Shown here: positions 6,629 to 8,713 of the stretch, piece by piece
Layout: each line of letters starts with the position of its first letter
Position numbering within the stretch: position 1 is the stretch's first letter
Assembly (NCBI GenBank): GCA_036675565.1
Contig: JAKFER010000022.1
Coordinates: 1-8,713 of the forward strand
DNA from: JACCYQ01 sp036675565
GTDB lineage: Bacteria; Bacteroidota; Bacteroidia; Chitinophagales; Chitinophagaceae
Length of the DNA: 8,713 nucleotides
Reading direction: 5' to 3'
The notes under the pieces: model-generated
Seen by the model: only the letters and a program-made list of their open reading frames with translations
Told to the model about the DNA's origin: nothing
The model's database searches: none
Position numbers and translations under genes: made by a program

Positions 6629-7432
6629 CATTAGCTTACCTTCTTTGTAAAAAAAGTTTCGCACCATCTTATCCGCCAGTCCCGGAAAAAATTTATTTAA
6701 AAAAACGGTTTGTTTGCCGGTAAAAGTCATTACCAGTGTACGTTTTCTTTTTTTAATGGCATGTAAGATCTGTTTTGCGGTTTCATCTGCGCTGGCCAGT
6801 TTTCCTTCTTCCAGCGGACTATCACCCTGAGGTTGTCCCTTTTCTGTTAATGCGGCATGCCGGATATTTGAGGTTGTGTAGCCGGGACAAACCCACATAA
6901 CATGAACGCCGGTATCCAGTAATTCGGTTCGGATAGCTTCCAGCCAGCCTTGCAATGCATATTTTGAAGCAGAATAACCACTGCGACCTGGCAGTCCGCG
7001 GTATCCTGCAATTGAAGAAACTCCAACAATAGTGCCTTTTCTTTCGATGATTGAATCCAGTGCATAACTGGTACAATACAGGCTGCCGAAAAAATTTATA
7101 TCCATCAACTGGCGAAATACATCCAGGTCAGCATCTTTCAATTCGGCCCGCATACTGATGCCCGCATTATTAATCAGGATATCAATGCCACCAAAAACAT
7201 CAATAGTACTTTCCACCAGGTTGCGGCATTCCGCTTCATTGCTTACATCCGTAACAATGGTGTGAAGAGGATAAGAAGGGTAGTTGGCCTGCAACTGGTA
7301 TAATTTATCATGATTGCGGCCACAGGTAGCAACACTGGCACCCATGGCCAACAGGTTTTCAACCAGGGCTTTCCCAATGCCATCGCTTCCGCCGGTTACT
7401 AAAACCACTTTATCTTTATAGAATGAAGACAT
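6623..7432 (-). CDS. Short-chain dehydrogenase/reductase (classical SDR)
   Basis: A 269-residue NAD(P)-dependent oxidoreductase with every classical SDR landmark. The cofactor glycine motif is TGGSDGIG (13-20), and the likely adenine-contacting Asp62 is in TDVSN. NNAG is at 88-91, and the structural/catalytic Asn113 is in DINFFG. Ser140 is in GVSSIAG, and the YSASK motif supplies Tyr153 and Lys157. The Ser-Tyr spacing of 13 is the usual one. Arg39 after the second strand (ATCGRN) suggests preference for NADP(H), by inference. The C-terminal extension (about 220-269, rich in Lys/Arg with a hydrophobic patch TVFLNKFFPGLADKMVRNFF) resembles the membrane-associating tails of DHRS7B-like or lipid-acting SDRs. 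The substrate cannot be assigned. The start MSSFYKDKVVLVTGG fits the family. The gene has its own candidate promoter 18 bases upstream and a terminator at its end. Confidence 0.92.
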   Translation of the reverse strand: MSSFYKDKVVLVTGGSDGIGKALVENLLAMGASVATCGRNHDKLYQLQANYPSYPLHTIVTDVSNEAECRNLVESTIDVFGGIDILINNAGISMRAELKDADLDVFRQLMDINFFGSLYCTSYALDSIIERKGTIVGVSSIAGYRGLPGRSGYSASKYALQGWLEAIRTELLDTGVHVMWVCPGYTTSNIRHAALTEKGQPQGDSPLEEGKLASADETAKQILHAIKKRKRTLVMTFTGKQTVFLNKFFPGLADKMVRNFFYKEGKLMK

Positions 7433-7450
7433 GTATAACTATTAAAAACG

Positions 7451-7458
7451 CAAACCTA
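7451..7458 (-). promoter_or_regulatory. Candidate -7 box of the SDR promoter
   Basis: TAGGTTTG on the minus strand matches TAnnTTTG exactly, with 18 bases between it and the SDR ATG, giving a short leader. The region upstream is a T-run (plus-strand A8 at 7463-7470) and lacks a clear TTTG at the -33 position, so only half of the promoter is supported. Confidence 0.4.
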
Positions 7459-7485
7459 AAATAAAAAAAACAGGCCGGGAGGATT

Positions 7486-7536
7486 TAGTTGAGAAAGTTT
7501 GCGATTAGTTGAATGGTTGAATAGTTGATAAGTTGA
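7486..7536. repeat. Degenerate (A/G)GTTGA repeat cluster
   Basis: In this spacer upstream of the SDR gene the plus strand reads TAGTTGA, then after 13 bases TAGTTGA-AT-GGTTGA-AT-AGTTGA-TA-AGTTGA. That is five copies of RGTTGA, four of them at an 8-base period. It resembles the RRGTTTAA cluster at 5471-5517 in period and sequence, so the two may belong to one repeat class of this genome. Confidence 0.65.
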
Positions 7537-7620
7537 TCTGATATATTTATTAAGTGATAATATGGATTATGTGTGGAAATGGACTAATCTCAACAGAAAG
7601 GTGATTTATTAATAATTAAA

Positions 7621-7681
7621 CAAATGCTACTCGACAAGAAAAATATCTTTTTGGGAAGTTGTGGCTGAGGTACAGCATTTG
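7621..7681. repeat. Nested inverted repeat in the 7433-7799 spacer
   Basis: CAAATGCT (7621-7628) and AGCATTTG (7674-7681) are perfect 8-bp inverted copies. Inside them ACAA (7634-7637) and TTGT (7659-7662), then AAAAA and TTTTT around TATC, continue the symmetry, so a long interrupted hairpin can form. No coding potential was seen. It could be a decayed MITE-like element or a structured leader. Apart from this, the GTTGA cluster and the promoter boxes, I see nothing in this 367-base gap. Confidence 0.45.
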
Positions 7682-7744
7682 CAAGGGTTAGATAAAGGGT
7701 TTGTTTTTTTATAATACGGTAAATGACAAAAAGTTAGAAAAAGT

Positions 7745-7776
7745 TTTGGCACATAAAACCAGCAACCTTATTTTTG
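7745..7776 (+). promoter_or_regulatory. Bacteroidota-type promoter of tRNA-Lys
   Basis: TTTG (7745-7748) is followed after exactly 20 bases by TATTTTTG (7769-7776), which matches the Bacteroidota sigma-factor consensus TTTG-N19-21-TAnnTTTG in full. Transcription would start near 7783, leaving a leader of about 16 bases before the mature tRNA end at 7800. Confidence 0.8.
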
Positions 7777-7799
7777 CACTCCTTTTAAAAACAAAGGAT

Positions 7800-7872
7800 G
7801 ATTCCGTAGCTCAGTTGGTAGAGCAATACACTTTTAATGTATGGGCCCTGGGTTCGAGTCCCAGCGGGATCA
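7800..7872 (+). tRNA. tRNA-Lys, anticodon TTT
   Basis: A complete 73-base cloverleaf. The acceptor stem GATTCCG (7800-7806) pairs with CGGGATC (7865-7871) with one T-G wobble, and the discriminator is A7872. The D arm is GCTC...GAGC. The anticodon stem ATACA/TGTAT (7826-7830, 7838-7842) holds the loop CTTTTAA, so the anticodon is TTT at 7833-7835, reading AAA/AAG lysine codons. A 5-base variable loop precedes the T arm CTGGG-TTCGAGT-CCCAG (7848-7864). The 3' CCA is not encoded and must be added by the CCA-adding enzyme. The gene stands alone between its own promoter and terminator. Confidence 0.97.
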
Positions 7873-7885
7873 CTAATAATAATTT

Positions 7886-7912
7886 AGGTCGTTGATTTTC
7901 AGCGACCTTTTT
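7886..7912 (+). terminator. Rho-independent terminator of tRNA-Lys
   Basis: AGGTCGTTGA (7886-7895) pairs with TCAGCGACCT (7899-7908) as a 10-bp stem with one wobble and a 3-base loop. A T-rich tail (TTTTTATTTT) follows. It lies 13 bases after the tRNA 3' end on the same strand. Confidence 0.88.
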
Positions 7913-7914
7913 AT

Positions 7915-7938
7915 TTTACTCTATAATTTACTCTATAA
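7915..7938. repeat. Exact 12-bp tandem repeat TTTACTCTATAA, two copies
   Basis: Copies lie at 7915-7926 and 7927-7938 with no base between them, just after the tRNA-Lys terminator. The motif TTTAC-K-CTA recurs in a related form at 7962-7979. Repeats of this kind beside a tRNA gene could be recombinase arm-type sites, but no core site or integrase is visible in the window. Confidence 0.6.
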
Positions 7939-7961
7939 AGAACTGTGAAACTTCTGATATG

Positions 7962-7979
7962 TACGCTACTTTACGCTAC
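7962..7979. repeat. Direct repeat TACGCTAC, two copies 10 bases apart
   Basis: TACGCTAC occurs at 7962-7969 and 7972-7979, a period of 10 bases (about one helical turn). It differs from the TACTCTAT core of the upstream 12-mers at two positions. Together the four sites form a cluster within 65 bases. The rest of the gap to the gene at 8141 is AT-rich with no further recognised signal. Confidence 0.5.
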
Positions 7980-8129
7980 ATGAACTATCCTTACAAAGCT
8001 AAATTTATTTTTTCTTGTTTTAATTTCCTGGCTAATCACAATATGATTTAGATGTTAGCTTGTTAACCTGATTTAATTCTGAACATCTTACTTTTCATAG
8101 CTTTATTTTATTAATTTTAATTTATAAAA

Positions 8130-8134
8130 AAGGA
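8130..8134 (+). promoter_or_regulatory. Shine-Dalgarno-like AAGGA before the last gene
   Basis: AAGGA ends 6 bases before the ATG at 8141. This favours that ATG over the adjacent in-frame GTG at 8138, and a TAA at 8135 closes the frame just upstream. The other genes of the window have no comparable sequence, so the feature marks this gene as different from its neighbours. Confidence 0.5.
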
Positions 8135-8140
8135 TAAGTG

Positions 8141-8713
8141 ATGAAAGATTCAGTGAAGTTGATAAGGTCCTTTATTATTTTTGACCTACCATTACAATCA
8201 ACGTACATTAATGCGCAATTTGCTAAAACGCAGGCTAAACTTCAAGAAGAAATTCCTGGATGGAGTTCAACAGCAACCCGTCAGCAATTAATCTCTCGTT
8301 ATTGGTATAGTTATGTGGCTGGACATTTTTATTTATTGTTTGTATTATCATTATTGGGTATTTACCTATTTCATGACAGTAAAGATTTTAATGTCTATTT
8401 ATTAAGCACTCTTCTTGCAGGATTGATTAGTTACCTTATTTTATACATGTTTCATTATCGTCCCCTATTCGATTCTGTTTTTCTGCCCCGTTTAGAAACT
8501 ATCCGGGATTTATATGAAGGTTCACGGATAGGACAGCAGGAAAAATGCCGACAAGCCCAGATGTCTAATATGGCGCTGACTTTAGTATTTTATGTTTTTG
8601 ATAAGTCCAGTGATATCAATTCAATTCAATGCCATCAACAATTTGCTGAGATCCTTACAAAACTCTTTGGAGTTGATCCTGGTAGTCTGAGAAAAAATCT
8701 GGAAATACTTTGT
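8141..8713 (+). CDS. Unrecognised two-TM membrane protein (3' end outside window)
   Basis: An open frame of 191 codons without a stop up to the window edge, starting MKDSVKLIRSFIIFDLPLQS. I do not recognise the family. Residues 1-55 are polar with a probable amphipathic helix (AQFAKTQAKLQEEIPGW). Two hydrophobic spans follow at about 58-77 and 86-105, separated by a short charged loop (HDSKDFN). The part from 106 on is soluble: FHYRPLFDSVFLPRLETIRD looks helical. The segment 141-190 (MALTLVFYVFDK ... AEILTKLFGVDPGSLRKNLE) has the alternation of a helical, perhaps helix-turn-helix-like, module, but this is weak inference. It is the only plus-strand protein gene, is AT-rich, has a Shine-Dalgarno-like site, and lies 268 bases after tRNA-Lys, so an accessory or integrated origin is possible. 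The coding call rests on the long frame and coherent hydropathy. Confidence 0.7.
   Translation, partial: MKDSVKLIRSFIIFDLPLQSTYINAQFAKTQAKLQEEIPGWSSTATRQQLISRYWYSYVAGHFYLLFVLSLLGIYLFHDSKDFNVYLLSTLLAGLISYLILYMFHYRPLFDSVFLPRLETIRDLYEGSRIGQQEKCRQAQMSNMALTLVFYVFDKSSDINSIQCHQQFAEILTKLFGVDPGSLRKNLEILC

Noticed and set aside
6822..7076. Minus-strand frames of 72-84 codons inside the SDR gene
   Set aside because: They are out of frame with an SDR gene whose catalytic motifs are all present, and there is no sign of a frameshift.
7701..7895. 64-codon plus-strand frame over tRNA-Lys
   Set aside because: It runs through the tRNA promoter, the complete tRNA and half of its terminator, so it cannot be a normal protein gene.

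Overview
The window looks like a piece of a Bacteroidota chromosome, probably Chitinophagaceae-like. The reasons are a DUF2723 membrane protein of the Bacteroidota type, promoter boxes of the TTTG / TAnnTTTG kind, poor Shine-Dalgarno signals, moderate-to-low GC, and spacers built from degenerate GTTTAA / GTTGA repeats. This assignment is inference from sequence character only.

Layout. Bases 1-7432 are a run of six minus-strand genes. Read in the direction of transcription (right to left) they are: a short-chain dehydrogenase/reductase (6623-7432), a DUF62-family S-adenosylmethionine hydrolase/halogenase homologue (5600-6427), a small antibiotic-biosynthesis-monooxygenase (ABM) fold protein (5175-5468), a 1112-residue DUF2723 GT-C-type membrane protein (1660-4998), a vWA-domain protein (400-1497), and the start of an AAA+ MoxR/Mg-chelatase-like ATPase (1-344, cut by the window edge). 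Hairpin terminators after the SDR and DUF2723 genes split the run into at least three transcription units: SDR alone; DUF62, ABM and DUF2723, perhaps with internal promoters; and vWA-AAA+. The last two genes look like a chaperone-type pair, an ATPase with its vWA adaptor.

The right end changes character. On the plus strand there is a tRNA-Lys(TTT) gene (7800-7872) with a textbook Bacteroidota promoter and a strong terminator. Just after it comes a short stretch of exact tandem and direct repeats (two 12-mers, then two 8-mers). Next is an AT-rich gap and an open, unrecognised membrane-protein gene (8141-8713, running off the window) that has a Shine-Dalgarno-like sequence. tRNA 3' flanks are common integration sites, so the right end may be the edge of an accessory or integrated element. 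No integrase or second att copy is visible here.

Most notable points: the DUF62 homologue appears to have replaced all three residues of the hydrolase catalytic triad; the tRNA-Lys flank carries repeats that could be recombinase arm sites; the gene at the right edge is an orphan; and two spacers carry related degenerate tandem repeats and palindromes. No CRISPR array, transposase or complete insertion sequence was seen.
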